Assembly (NCBI GenBank): GCA_028752905.1 | Contig: JAQNBH010000009.1 | Coordinates: forward strand, 44,780,165-44,844,164 | Reading direction: 5' to 3' | Length of the DNA stretch: 64,000 bases | Source: Cladorhizidae sp. MBARI D1340-BT2 | Lineage: Eukaryota > Porifera > Demospongiae > Poecilosclerida > Cladorhizidae | Part shown: positions 9,757-21,081 of the stretch, piece after piece | How the letters are laid out: the number at the start of each line of letters is the position of its first letter | How positions within the stretch are numbered: the stretch's first letter is position 1 | Translations under genes and position numbers: made by a program | The notes under the pieces: model-generated | The model's database searches: none | Told to the model about the DNA's origin: nothing | Seen by the model: only the letters and a program-made list of their open reading frames with translations

Positions 9757-11868
9757 TCAATTTGTCGTATGGTGGTTTATCCCAGCCATACGACATCATC
9801 TCAATCGTATTCACTCCTTTAGAAGACAAGCCAACTCCTCATAACATAACAAAACTACATGAAGAGGAACAGAATCTTGAAGACTTAATGATAAAAGCTC
9901 AGACCAAATACGAGTCGCAAATATTCAATAGTAAGGCTAACAAGGCTAACAACTGTAAATCCACCTTCCGCTACCTGCACTCCATCTCCAAAAAAATTAT
10001 ATTCACCAGCAGATTTTCTCCAATAACTCATCTGCTTCCTCCCCCACATGAAAGAGTTGAACTGTTTAATGAGTACTTTCATTCAGTCATTCAGTCTACC
10101 AACCAAAATCTGTTAGTCCAGAGACATTCAACTTCTCTTCAGCTACACCTTTTCCATCGTTAATTTGTGAGGTCTCATGTTGCAAGAAGGACATCTTTAC
10201 CATCCTCAACTCTCTTGATATGAAAAGCTATGGGCGTTGACAACATTGGTCCAAAATTATTAAAATCTTGTGCGATATCGCTTTATGAACCAATCACTCT
10301 GCTTCTCCAGAAATGTATACATTTGAACCAGATTCCACAAGAATGGAAAGTCCACTCATTATTCATATTCTAAAGACTGGAGTTCCATCCAACATTACCA
10401 ACTATCGACCGATAGCTCTCTTGTGCTCTATTTCTAAAGTTCTAGAAATAGTCCTTTTCGATGTCATTTTCATCCATGTCTTCCCCATCATCTCTCTTAA
10501 TCAATTTGGCTTTGTGAAACGTCGCTCATGTCTCCAACAACTTCTCACTACCCTAATGCTGATCTATACTAATTTCATACTACCACAGATTAGACTTCCG
10601 GAAGGCTTTTGACAGTGTTTCCCATAAGGAGCTACTAATCAAACTGGTATCACTGGCTCACTATGCATGGATATTGCTCAAAAACTACTTAAACAACCGA
10701 TGTCAAATTACATCTATTGATGATGTGTCTTCCTCCCTACTTCCTGTCACATCAGGAGTCCCCCAAGGAAGTATACTTGGACCAGTGTTATTCATTATAT
10801 ATGTCAACGACCTTCCACTATCTGTTTCAGAGTCATCTCTCTTAATGTTTGCTGATGACTGCAAGTGCTTGAATACTGTCTCCACTCCCTTTGGCCGCCT
10901 TCTTTTGCAAAGAGACCTTGATTCGCTGCAGTCCTGGAGTAGTGACTGGAAATTGGCCTTCGACCCATCAAAATGCAAACATATCTCATTTTCAACATCT
11001 CCTGAGGAACATAGTCATATTTATCTGCTTAATAAAACACAGATCACTAACACAGCCCACTACAAGGACCTTGGTATTAACTTGTCCAATAACCTTTCAT
11101 GGTCTCATTACTCCATTATTATTATCAAAGCCTATAGTACTCTTTACTTTATCCGTCGTGCCATCTCATCTCACCACCCTATCCTCACCAAGCTTACTTT
11201 ATATACATCTCTTGTCAGAACTCGCCTTACCTAGTGCAGTCAAGTCTGGCGCCCTCACTTGCTCAAGGACATCAAATCACTTGAGAAAGTTCAGCGCCGC
11301 TCAACCAAGTTTGTTTCAAACAATTATCATTTAAATTACAAGGATAGACCGAATTAAAAGGATAGACTAATAAGTTACTTCCTTTATCACTATGGCTAGA
11401 ACATTTGGACATCACATTTCTCATCAACTGCCTCAAAATGCCCCAAGATCACTTCAACATCTATGACTATGTCCAATTTTCGAATTGTAATACCAGGTCT
11501 TCTAACCACTCGAAGCTACTTCCACAAACCACCAACAACCATCTAAATTTCATATATTTCAACCGAGTTGTCAAGCTGTGGAATGCCTTACCGGAGACAG
11601 ACCTCAAACTCTCCACCTATACTTTGAAAAAGAAGCTGAAATCCTTTTTCTGGGAATATTTCATAAATAACTTTAATTCTGATTTACCATGCACTTGGCA
11701 CTATCTTTGTCCATGCAGTAAATGTTTTTTATTACCATCTCCAATTAACTATTCTCACCTATAAGGCTACCAGCAGCTCTTGCTGGTAAGCCTTCAGCAC
11801 ACTCTCATCCTTTGTACATTATTTTCATGCTATTATAAAATCATATATAATAATAATAACAATAATAA
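9757..11868 (+). mobile_element. CR1/L2-like non-LTR retrotransposon, degenerate, (AAT)n tail
   Basis: LINE relic lacking its endonuclease, read over several frames. 9780-10160 encodes the helical linker before RT (KTYESQIF-like charged stretch ending HERVELFNEYFHSVIQ). RT motifs follow: NYRPIALLCSISKVLE (about 10400-10450), LDFRKAFDSVSHKELL (about 10590-10635, across a frameshift), SGVPQGSILGP (about 10755-10790) and FADD (10848-10859), so the catalytic Asp pair is kept. 11380-11765 encodes the family's C-terminal VVKLWNALPE region. It ends with imperfect (AAT)n at 11845-11870. Left flank GTTATAGTA and right flank ATAGTAGGTCAG leave ATAGTA on both sides, consistent with a short target duplication within the minisatellite. 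Clade assignment to CR1/L2 is inference. Confidence 0.85.
9764..9794. other. perfect 9-bp inverted repeat at the LINE 5' junction
   Basis: GTCGTATGG (9764-9772) and CCATACGAC (9786-9794) can form a hairpin with a 13-nt loop, just inside the 5' end of the LINE insertion. Confidence 0.75.
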
Positions 11869-12004
11869 TAGTAGGTCAGTGATGGTAGCCCCCAGCTGTG
11901 TGCAAATGCAGTGTTATAGTAGGTCAGTGATGGTGGCCCCTAGCTGTGTGTATATGCAGTGTTATACTGGGTCAGTGATGGTGGCCCCTAGCTGTGTGTA
12001 CACG
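11869..12004. repeat. 48-bp minisatellite, right part
   Basis: About three further copies of the 9290-9756 unit in the same orientation and register, continuing after the LINE tail. Confidence 0.9.
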
Positions 12005-12475
12005 CAACTGTAAGCTATGGGGTAACAGTGTTGCTGGTGAATAGCTATCACATAAGAAATGCCCTCCTGTTCCTAGCAACTATAAGCTATGAGGGAAAGT
12101 GTTGCTGGTGAATAGCTATCACATAAGGAATGCCTAGCAACTATAAGATATTAGGTAACAATGTTGCTGGTGAATAGCTATCACATAAGGAATGCCCTTA
12201 GCAACTATAAGCTATGAGGGAACAGTGTTGCAGGTGAATAGCTATCACATAAGGAATGCCCTCCTCTTCCTAACTATAAGCTATGAGATAACAGTGTTGC
12301 TAGTGAATAGCTATCACATAAGGAATGACCTCCTGTTCCTAGCAACTATAAGCTAAGGGGTAAGTGTTGCTGGTGAATATCTATCACATAAGGAATGCCC
12401 TCCTGTTCCTAGCAACTATAAGCTATGGGGTAGCAGTGTTGCTGGTGAGTAGCTATCACATAAGGAAAGTGCAAG
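12005..12475. repeat. ~72-bp tandem repeat
   Basis: About seven copies of a unit with ACTATAAGCTATGAGGTAAC, AGTGTTGCTGGTGAATAGCT and ATCACATAAGGAATGCCCTC. Some copies lack the CCTCCTGTTCCTAGCA part. Confidence 0.9.
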
Positions 12476-13868
12476 GTCAGCAAATGTGGCTGCTCTGCTG
12501 GTGCTCATCATCTAAATATAATTCTTTGTAAACTGCCACACTAACCACGTTAGAATTTCACACTTTAACAATTTGTGCGGCTTTACATCACTAAGACTCT
12601 CTCCATGCGTGCATACAAGAGTCGGACTAGTGAGAAGCAGTTCCTAGTGGAAACTACATTCCAACCAACAAGCCAATATTGCAGCCATCCTTTACCCATA
12701 TTGCATCAACTACTTCACACAAACCTCAGCATCATAGGAGAGCAGGCCATCACTTACCCATTTAGCGTTAAGTTCAACTAGCAGTGACCAAAATAATTAT
12801 AGACTACAATAAAGTAACTCTGTCTAAGATTCCACGACTCATTCTCCCATAGACATTGGACACTACGCACTAGGACCACTTCCACGTGCTAGAGCCATTT
12901 TCACACAAGGGTGCTTGTAGCTAGAGAAATCTTCTCCTAGGTATGTTGTCCCTCATTTGAAAGATACTCAAAACTCGATTACCAGTTTCATACTTATCGG
13001 GTAAGGGTTATCAGATCATTTTCACGTGCAAAAGGGGAGGCTATGCACGAAAAAGAACTCGCAAGACAAGCAACTTTGATACAACAGATGAGGTTTGGCT
13101 ATTATAATGGAGAGCATAGCACTTACATTCCCCATGTGCACTCATGTCATACAGAACTACCATTGCAGTTACTATGTGATGTATTTAGAAACAAGATCAT
13201 CTCGCCATTGTTGCTTAAAGTAGATTTGGGTATGAACTTCCATGTAGACGCGTGATATTTGGGGAGATATCGCCATAGCAGAATTGCAAACGTTGCCAAA
13301 ATTGATAATTGATAAATTGAACACTATTGAATTTATAGCCGAGTTGTCTTCTGATGTGAGGTCTACACTTGAGAAAAGCCCCTCCCCCATCTTAGACATA
13401 ATTACCTACCCCCAGCCTACACTGAAGGCAGTCGTTGCTAATGCACACACTGCACATGAATACAGTACACACATATAATGCACATACTGCACATGAATAC
13501 ATTGTACACATATAATGCACATACAGTACATGAATACAGTACATACAGAACATTTGGCAATAGCAATAATAATTGAGTGAGGCATGCCCCCTCAACACTA
13601 GAGGATCCACAGTCTTCACTTACAAAGCTTGTGATCAATTATATTATCACAGAGCAAGTTTGGTGGATATGTAAAGAAGTTTCATACTTGACCAACAGTG
13701 GAGCAGTGGAAAGGAGAAGAGATGTGTGCATTAATTATTAATATTACTCTACAGTACGCATGAATTACGGATGAGGTGACAGTGATATGAGGATGTGACT
13801 TTGTACTGATGGTCTACTAGAAATTAACTAGTACCTTGAAATTACAAGGGGAGGTGGAACATGAGAAC
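12476..13868. other. no gene recognised
   Basis: AT-rich sequence with short open frames (12575-12781, 13043-13255 on plus; 13392-13638 on minus) that show no family signature. A short CACATATAATGCACATACTG-type repeat lies at 13440-13530. I see no convincing splice-linked exons. Confidence 0.5.
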
Positions 13869-13869
13869 G

Positions 13870-14285
13870 GTTTACACACGGACATTGAAGTGGAAAGTGC
13901 ATGAGTTATTGGAATCAAAGTTTGTAATGAAATGAATATGAAAATATGATTTTAAGAGATATTTAATTTTAGATGACGACATATTCAGATCAATACACGG
14001 CAGAGAGTTCCATAGGCCAGGGAGCCGATTAAAGAAGAAATGTTGACCTTTGATTGCGGAGGATTGAGTGTGGAGTATCTTTATGTGACCTCCTGATGCG
14101 CGCAATGATGATAGAGTTATATAATTGAGGATGTTAGAGTGACCTGCAGGCTCTTTTAAAGATTTAACTAGAAAAATATGTCAGTTCAAAAGAATGTTTA
14201 AACTCAATAGGTGAGACTTGTAGTCAGATTTGTAGTCATTAATACACGCATTTAGTAGCTCTTCTTTGTATTGTTCTACGCACGC
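13870..14285 (-). mobile_element. LINE 3'-terminal fragment
   Basis: Minus-strand relic of the C-terminal region of the same LINE group as at 9757-11868 and 57208-59595. It reads, in order, a DYKSHLLNLNILPLMYLFEL stretch, then GQHFFFNRLPGLWNSLP, then a YFHIHFITNFDSNNSCTFHF end, with a frame change near 14105. The shared FxxRxxxLWNSLP motif and the N-rich end mark the family. Only about 400 bp remain. Confidence 0.7.
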
Positions 14286-14524
14286 ATGCACACACACACA
14301 CACAAGAAGCTAATGATGGAGTACATGCAGCCATTGATTCATATCTCCTGCTCCACTGCTCAATGTTGCATTAGTCTTGCTAGTGCAGAGATGAGGTCAT
14401 CATGATTTATGGGGCCACAAGGAGCTGGTGTGGATGTCTCCTCAAGCACACAGAGTTACCCTGGAATGTGTTATGTAACAATATACATAGTTGTGTTGGG
14501 ACACTAGTGGAGCACACACAGCCT

Positions 14525-14818
14525 TCATAATGGCATCAAGCAAGTGCTTCAAGCTGCTTAAGTAAATTTTCTGGAGTGCATGTGCTTGTAGTTAAGTCCA
14601 AGAGGAATGGTCGAGGAAGTGCTTATGCTTAATCACTTCCTACAATTACAGAGCATATCAAGCACTTTAAAATTATTGTCTTGCCATTGCCTCTCCACGA
14701 CACATAAAGGTGACAAAACACATATATTTGGTGATAAAGAGCATGCATTTTCTGGCTTTCTGAAGATTGTTCTAGAATTTAGAGACCATCACAAGAATCA
14801 CAATGGCAACGCCAGCTA
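14525..14818 (+). repeat. dispersed repeat family A, copy 1
   Basis: About 290 bp with clear similarity to the reverse complement of 40085-40390. Shared blocks include GTCCAAGAGGAATGGTCGAG, AGTGCTTATGCTTAATCACT and GACAAAACACATA. One or both copies are diverged. Its short plus-strand open frame (14607-14819) is an accident of the repeat. No terminal inverted repeat or tail is obvious, so SINE or MITE class is undecided. Confidence 0.8.
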
Positions 14819-15525
14819 ATACACAAGGACAGACATGGCTAGCACAAGGCAAGGACAGACACAGCTAACACAAGGACAGACATGGTTGACACAAGGCAAG
14901 GACAGACACAGCTAACACAAGGCAAGGACTGACATGGCTAGCACGAGGCAAGGACAGACATGGCTAACACAAGGCAAGGACAGACATGGCTGACACAAGG
15001 CAAGGACAGACATGGCTGACACAAGGCAAGGACAGACATGGCTGACACAAGGCAAGGACAGACATGGCTAGCACAAGGCAAGGACAGACATGGCTAGCAC
15101 AAGGCAAGGACAGACATGGCTAGCACAAGGCAAGGACAGACATGGCTAGCACAAGGCAAGGACAGACATGGCTAGCACAAGGCAAGGACAGACATGGCTG
15201 ACACAAGGCAAGGACAGACATGGCTAGCACAAGGCAAGGACAGACATGGCTAACACAAGGCAAGGACCGACATGGCTGACACAAGGCAAGGACTGACATG
15301 GCTAGCACGAGGCAAGGACAGACTTGGCTAACACAAGGCAGGACAGACATGGCTAGCACGAGGCAAGGACAGACTTGGCTAACACAAGGCAGGACAGACA
15401 TGGCTAACACAAGGCAAGGACCGACATGGCTGACACAAGGCAAGGACAGACATGGCTAGCACAAGGCAAGGACAGACATGGCTAGCACAAGGCAAGGACA
15501 GACATGGCTAGCACAAGGCAAGGAA
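14819..15525. repeat. 26-bp minisatellite
   Basis: About 27 copies of AAGGACAGACATGGCTAGCA + CAAGGC. Two or three more copies sit at 15650-15700 after a 120-bp unrelated interruption (15526-15649). Confidence 0.95.
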
Positions 15526-15654
15526 TCCTCACGAACTTCGTAGTCATCACTAACACAAGTGAATAGACAAATTGAGCTGTTCAGTGCAAACATGTGTGGC
15601 CTCATCTGCTATATAACTATGCAGTCATAATGCAAGTGTTTTCTCCAAACAGAC

Positions 15655-15915
15655 ATGGCTGACACAAGGCAAGGACAGACATGGCTAGCACGAGGCAAGG
15701 ATGAAGTTGTGTATTCTCAAGAAGAATATTTATGTCATTCTTGTGTGCAGCTGTCAAACAAGAAATCTGCTTTCAGATATAGATTTGTATTTGCTGTCAT
15801 AAACTTTCACCAAAGAACCATGAATTCCTGCAACTGTGCCAATGGTTTCATTGGAGTGGATAATCTAAAATATGGACCTTGTGTTCAAGAGGGTGACCGA
15901 TACCTTAGGCGCTAA
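15655..15915 (+). other. unrecognised 86-codon open frame
   Basis: Begins with an ATG inside the last minisatellite units (MADTRQGQTWLARGKD) and continues in unique sequence with several cysteines (CHSC, CNCANG) to a TAA. No family recognised. The start inside a repeat argues against a real start codon; the 3' part could be an exon. Downstream, 15945-16030 is a diverged copy of the 1993-2440 repeat, and 16030-16590 shows nothing I recognise. Confidence 0.2.
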
Positions 15916-16597
15916 TTTTTTGTGTGGTTACCACTTTAGAACTCCATAGATTCTTCACACTTCATGGGTATGGACTTGATATATAGCAGGTTCCTCTCTT
16001 TTGATACTAAAACATTTTTCATAGCTATAACTATATACTGGAGCTAAAGTGGGGTTATATACCTCAAAACCTGAGTGCCTGATTTTGCAACACATTTCCA
16101 GATTGCCAAGTGCTAGAGAGTTGAAATTAGCACCAGTGGCTAGAGGAAGCCCTCCTGCATACAAGTGTTTTCATTGGGCACTAAAACTTGAGCGCGTGGT
16201 CAAGCGCAGCGGTTGGAAAATGAATATCCTTAGTTCAAGTTCATCAGTAGTTGTGTTAACTTTTCTTGACCAGTGATAATTACAGAGGGGCATCAAAAAG
16301 TCTACAAGCAACGAAGAGTTTTGATTGGACACTACTAATTGGCTTTGGGATCTATCTATATTGTAGCTGCATCATTAATAGCATAGCCAGCTAATTAAAA
16401 TTATAATCATCACTCCACTAACCGAGTATAGAAACCATTTTTCTGGAGATGCTGTTTTATTTTCAAGTGGTTCTGCTGCTCCAGCCACTTTCAGTAATCG
16501 TCATTATATATTTATTTCCCCCGGGAGTTTGTTGGAGAGGGCCAATGAGATCCATATACCAATTCACTTTTAAGTGTAAACGGGCAGATGTCTCCTC

Positions 16598-16690
16598 TAG
16601 CTTATGATTTTTTCGCTGGCAAATATCACATGATTCAATCTCTATAAATAGAATGGCATCAATACCTGTACTACAAACATAAGCTGAAAC
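16598..16690 (+). repeat. dispersed repeat family B, copy 1
   Basis: About 90 bp almost identical to the reverse complement of 40422-40512, containing TTTTTTCGCTGGCAAATATC and TCTATAAATAGAATGGCATC. It directly precedes the 55-bp minisatellite. Confidence 0.9.
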
Positions 16691-17652
16691 AATATTGGAA
16701 TATCTTCAACCAGTATGGGGAGTACTGGCATGCTCCCTGATAGTAAATATTGGAATATCTTCAACCAGCATGGAGAGTACTGGCATGCTCCCTGTGATAG
16801 TAAATATTGGACCAGTATGAGGAGTACTGGCATACTCCCTGATAGTAAATATTGGAATATCTTCAACCAGCATGGAGAGTACTGGCATACTCCCTGATAG
16901 TAAATATTGGAATATCTTCAACCAGCATGGAGTGTACTGGCATACTCCCTGATGGAATATCTTCAACCAGTATGAGGAGTACTGGCATACTCCCTGATAG
17001 TAAATATTGGAATATCTTCAACCAGCATGGAGAGTACTGGCATGCTTCCTGTGATAGTAAATATTGGACCAGTATGGGGAGTACTGGCATACTCCCTGAT
17101 AGTAAATATTGGAATATCTTCAACCAGCATGGAGAGTACTGGCATACTCCCTGATGGAATATCTTCAACCAGCATGGAGAGACTGGCATACTCCCTGATG
17201 GAATATCTTCAAGAGTACTGGCATGCTCCCTGATAGTAAACATTGGAATATCTTCAACCAGCATGGAGAGTACTGGCATGCTCCCTGATAGTAAATATTG
17301 GAATATCTTCAACCAGCATGGGGAGTACTGGCATATATACTTCCTGATAGTAAATATTGGAATATCTGGGGAGTACTGGCATACTCCCTGATAGTAAATA
17401 TTGGAATATCTTCAACCAGCATGGAGAGTACTGGCATGCTCCTGATAGTAAATATTGGAATATCTTGGGGAGTACTGGCATACTCCCTGATGGAATATCT
17501 TCAACCAGTATGGAGAGTACTGGCATACTCCCTGATAGTAAATATTGAAATATCTTCAACCAGTATGGAGTACTGGTATACCCCCTGATGGAATATCTTA
17601 AACCAATACAGAGAGTACTGGCATACTCCTGATAGTAAATATTGGAATATGC
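16690..17652. repeat. 55-bp minisatellite
   Basis: About 19 copies or part-copies of GTAAATATTGGAATATCTTC + AACCAGCATGGAGAGTACTG + GCATACTCCCTGATA, with many internal deletions. Open frames in it on both strands are repeat artefacts. Confidence 0.95.
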
Positions 17653-17795
17653 ACAACAACAGCACACAAAAAAAGACTGTCCTTTATGTGTACATTTCTG
17701 AAAGCGTAAAGCGTCGTGTAAATATTTGTGGTTGGTAAAGTGTATTTTTTGGTATGCCATCCGGTTATATCAAGGATGAAAATACATCATTTTAG

Positions 17796-18812
17796 ATGAA
17801 GGTGATATAACGATATCTCTGATCAGACAGGAACATCTGAGCTGGTCCTCCGTCGGCAGATCTACCTCACTATCATGTCCAGTCTTGACTTTGAAGAGTG
17901 TGCCTCAAGACCATGCCAGGAGGTAAGCAGGCCATGATAGAAGGAAGACATTCTCTCACGTAGGTGACACACCGGGACCTCTCTCTCTCTATCTACTCTT
18001 CCCCTCCCACTTATCTTTGCAACATAATCCTCTCCCCTCATTTCTTCCTCCATGTCCTCTCTCCTTCACCCTCTCTGTTCTTCTCCCTCTCCTTCACCCC
18101 ACTCTTGTTCTCACTCGCCTCCATTTCCTCTCTCACCCTCCTTCATCTTCTCTCTCCTCCTCCTTCTCCATTCCTGCCGCTCTCTTTCTCCCTCTCCTCC
18201 ATTCTTTTTCTCTTTTCCCTCTCCTCTATCATTTCTCTCCTCTCTCTCCTCCATTCCCTCTCTTCTCCCTTGCAGAAGGAGATAGCATTCATACTGGTGG
18301 AATGCTGCAGCCAGGAGCACTCTTTCATGAGGTTCTATGGGGCACTTGGTCAGCGGCTCTGTCTGCTCAACCAGGCCTGGGTGGCAGTCTTCAACGAGGC
18401 CTTCCAGCAACAGTACTCGACCATGCACCGTCTGGAGAGTTTCAAAATTCTTTGGTCAGCTGTTCTATGTGGATGCATTGCCCTGGACCAGCTTGGAGTG
18501 CATACGTCTCAATGAGGAAGAGACCAATTCCTCTAGGTACGTTGTGGACAGGCCACATGTACCAATTACATTCACTCAACGGCTGATTCTCAGTTGTCAT
18601 TTTGTAATCAATCAAATATTTCATTCATACACTCACTCGTTCCTTTTCAACTCGACCATAGCCGGATCTTCATCAAGATTCTATTCCAGCAGCTTGCAGG
18701 GTTTATTGGGCTTCCCCATCTAAATGACAGGTTGAGGGATCTGATGCTGGCATGAATCCTCCCTCGAGATGATTCCAAGAATACACGCTTTGCCATCAAC
18801 TTCTTCACCTCC
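17796..18812 (+). pseudogene. CWC22: CWC22-like splicing factor relic (three exons of the MA3 region)
   Basis: Three exon-like blocks match the MA3-domain part of CWC22, a spliceosome and exon-junction-complex factor. Exon 17796-17922 ends [20 protein letters not shown]... with a GTAAGC donor; a pyrimidine-rich intron with TTGCAG acceptor leads to exon 18276-18536 (KEIAFILVECCSQEHSFMRF, later LFYVDALPWTSLECIRLNEE) and a GTACGT donor; exon 18662-18812 reads RIFIKILFQQLAGFIGLPHL and ends NTRFAINFFTS. Defects: a 2-nt frame change near 17820, a deletion plus frameshift where the conserved HRLETNKLRN block should be (18430-18445), and an in-frame TGA at about 18752 with loss of the FFEGL block. 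Introns are retained, so this is a duplicated rather than processed copy, or a real gene with errors. The N-terminal MIF4G part is not in the window. Confidence 0.75.
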
Positions 18813-18859
18813 GAGGACTCACGTGCGTCTATAACAGAAAATAAAATGATGGCCCTCTG

Positions 18860-19690
18860 GTATATTCTGTAACTAGAACTCTACTGTGGTGCTGAAAGGA
18901 GTCATGCACACCTCTTCTGTGCTAGTATATTCAGAACTCGACTGTAGTGATGAAATGAGTCATGCACACCTCTTCTGTGCTATATATTTTGTAAGGTAGA
19001 GCTAGAACTCTACTGTACTGCTGAAAGGAGTCATGCAAACCTCTTCAGTGCTGGTATATTCTGTAAAGTAGAGCTAGAACTCGACTGTATTGCTGAAAGG
19101 AGTCATGCACACCTCTTCTGTGCTAGTATATTCAGCTAGAACTCGACTGTAGTGATGAAATGAGTCATGTACACCTCTTCTGTGCTATATATTTTGTAAG
19201 GTAGAGCTAGAACTCTACTGTACTGCTGAAAGGAGTCATGCAAACCTCTTCAGTGCTGGTATATTCTGTAAGGTAGAGCTACAACTCGACTGTAATGCTG
19301 AAAGGAGTCATGCAAACCTCTTCTGTGCTGGTATATTCTGTAAGGTAGAGCTAGAACTCGACTGTAAAGCTGAAAGGAGTCATGCAAACCTCTTCATTGC
19401 TGGTATATAGTAAGGTAGAGCTACAACTCGACTGTAGTGATGAAAGGAGTCATGCACACCTCTTCTATGCTGGTATATTCTGAAAGGTAGAGCTAGAACC
19501 TGACTGTAGTGATGAAAGGAGTCATGCAAACCTCTTCTGTGCTGGTATATTCTGTAAGGTAGAGCTACAGCTCGACTGTAGTGATGAAAGGAGTCATGCA
19601 CACCTCTTCTGTGCTGGTATATATATTCTGTAAGGTAGAGCTAGAACTCGACTGTAGTGCTGAAAGGAGTCATGCACACACTCGTACACA
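18860..19690. repeat. 72-bp minisatellite
   Basis: About 11 copies of GTAGAGCTAGAACTCGACTG + TAGTGCTGAAAGGAGTCATG + CACACCTCTTCTGTGCTGGT + ATATTCTGTAAG. It lies between the CWC22-like exons and the charged open frame at 20560-21081, so it would be intronic if those belong together. Confidence 0.95.
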
Positions 19691-20558
19691 GTATAACACT
19701 TAGTTGAGTTATGTTGGATCAACAGCGTGCCATGGAGTTAGCTCCATGGACACAGTGCACAGAAGATTATTTGCACCACTAGGTCGGCTAATTTGGTTGA
19801 ATTGATCTAGTGTTATTAGTTCATGGGCACAGTACACAGATGGCCACACAAATGCTTATGAATCATCTAGTGGCGATGTCATTTAGCTGGTGGACAGACT
19901 GCACAGGAGGTTGTGTGGAGAACTACCGTCCATTAGCATTCACTTGTCACTTAGAAAAATCACTAAATATCCACCCTTATTCAGACCATCATGCTGCTGG
20001 CATGCTGGAGACTGGACGACACATGCTGGCAGCTTTGTTGAGTATAAGTCTCAGGAAAGAGTGCGCCTGGATTCCTCTGAATAGATTAGGTGGTAGCTGA
20101 TGCTGCATCATGAGGGTGTGGTCCTCCTAAAGTCGATTGGCGTTATCAGGTGGCAAGACTGGGCGGAGTGTGGCGATCCTTTTCCTTTCCTTCAGCTGTG
20201 TAAAAAACGCTCTTAAAAATAAGTTAGCTGCACTGCCATAAGCACAGAGTAGGTGTGCCATCCACCACAAGGAATTACGTGCATGATACAGGCGAGGTGT
20301 CAATAAATGTACACATATATTCCAATAAAAGCACATTGCACAACAAAAGAGATCTTGAACTCTTAACACAAGTACAGCGGCTGCATCAAATCTTCTGGTT
20401 GAGGATGAAGTGACAGGAAGAGGCAGTGAGTGGAACAATATTATGTAGAGTGCAGGAACTGAGTAAAAGTGGAGGGAAGTAAGTTGTTGTGCATGTGTCA
20501 TTAGACAGACATTCTGCATCTACTCCATACACAAGTGAACCGTAAGCAAATACCGATA
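19691..20558. other. no gene recognised
   Basis: Mixed sequence with a few short open frames on both strands and no recognisable domain. It would be intron if the CWC22-like exons continue to 21081. Confidence 0.5.
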
Positions 20559-20559
20559 A

Positions 20560-21081
20560 CTGGAGAAGGAGGAAAGGGATGAAGAGAGGAAGGATAAGAG
20601 TGCTGATGGGAAGAGAGAAAGGCATGCGAGGATGGCAGATGGGGGGAGAGAGAAGGGTGACGGAAGTGATAGAGATGAGGGGAGGAAGGATAGAGACGAT
20701 GGGAGACGGAAGGAGAGAGATGATGGGAGAAGGAAGGAAAGGGATGAAGAGAGGAAGGAGAAGACTGCTGATGGGAAGAAAGAAAGGCATGCGAGGACGG
20801 CAGATGGGAGGAGAGAGAGGGGTGACGGAAGTGATAGAGATGAGGGGAGGAAGGATAGAGATGCGGATTGCCCTGGGAAGAGACATAGGAGGAGTAGAAG
20901 CAGGGATGGAACTGAGAGGAGAGAGGCGAGCCGTAGTAAGAGAGACAGACACAGGGCGGAAGAGGAAGATGGTCATGGGGACAGAGAAGTGAGTCGTAAG
21001 GAGAGGATGAGAGAGGAAGACAGGAATTCCAAACAGGAAAAAGGAGAGAGACAACAGAGGAGAGGCTGGGACAGAAGTTAA
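20560..21081 (+). CDS. charged RD/RE/RS-rich C-terminal exon, possibly of the CWC22-like gene
   Basis: Open plus-strand frame from just after a TAA near 20559 to the TAA at 21079-21081, about 170 codons. The protein is almost entirely R, D, E, K, G and S, with repeated RKERDD and GRKDRD blocks, one KRHRRSRSRD cluster, and the end QRRGWDRS. A 190-bp coding segment is duplicated (about 20577-20690 and 20745-20860). CWC22 proteins end in such a tail, and this lies on the same strand 1.7 kb downstream of the CWC22-like exons, so a shared gene is plausible. Alternatively it is purine-rich low-complexity DNA that happens to be open. No clear acceptor besides CTGGAG near 20569. Confidence 0.4.
   Translation: MEKEERDEERKDKSADGKRERHARMADGGREKGDGSDRDEGRKDRDDGRRKERDDGRRKERDEERKEKTADGKKERHARTADGRRERGDGSDRDEGRKDRDADCPGKRHRRSRSRDGTERREASRSKRDRHRAEEEDGHGDREVSRKERMREEDRNSKQEKGERQQRRGWDRS

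Noticed and set aside
15120..15443. Minus-strand cysteine-rich periodic frame (SLPCVSHVCPCLVLAM)
   Set aside because: Product of the 26-bp minisatellite; its regular cysteines are not a zinc-finger or toxin pattern.
16690..17652. Many overlapping open frames on both strands
   Set aside because: All are frames of the 55-bp minisatellite.
18111..18275. Overlapping plus and minus frames rich in S/P/L or R/E/G
   Set aside because: They lie in the pyrimidine-rich intron between two CWC22-like exons.
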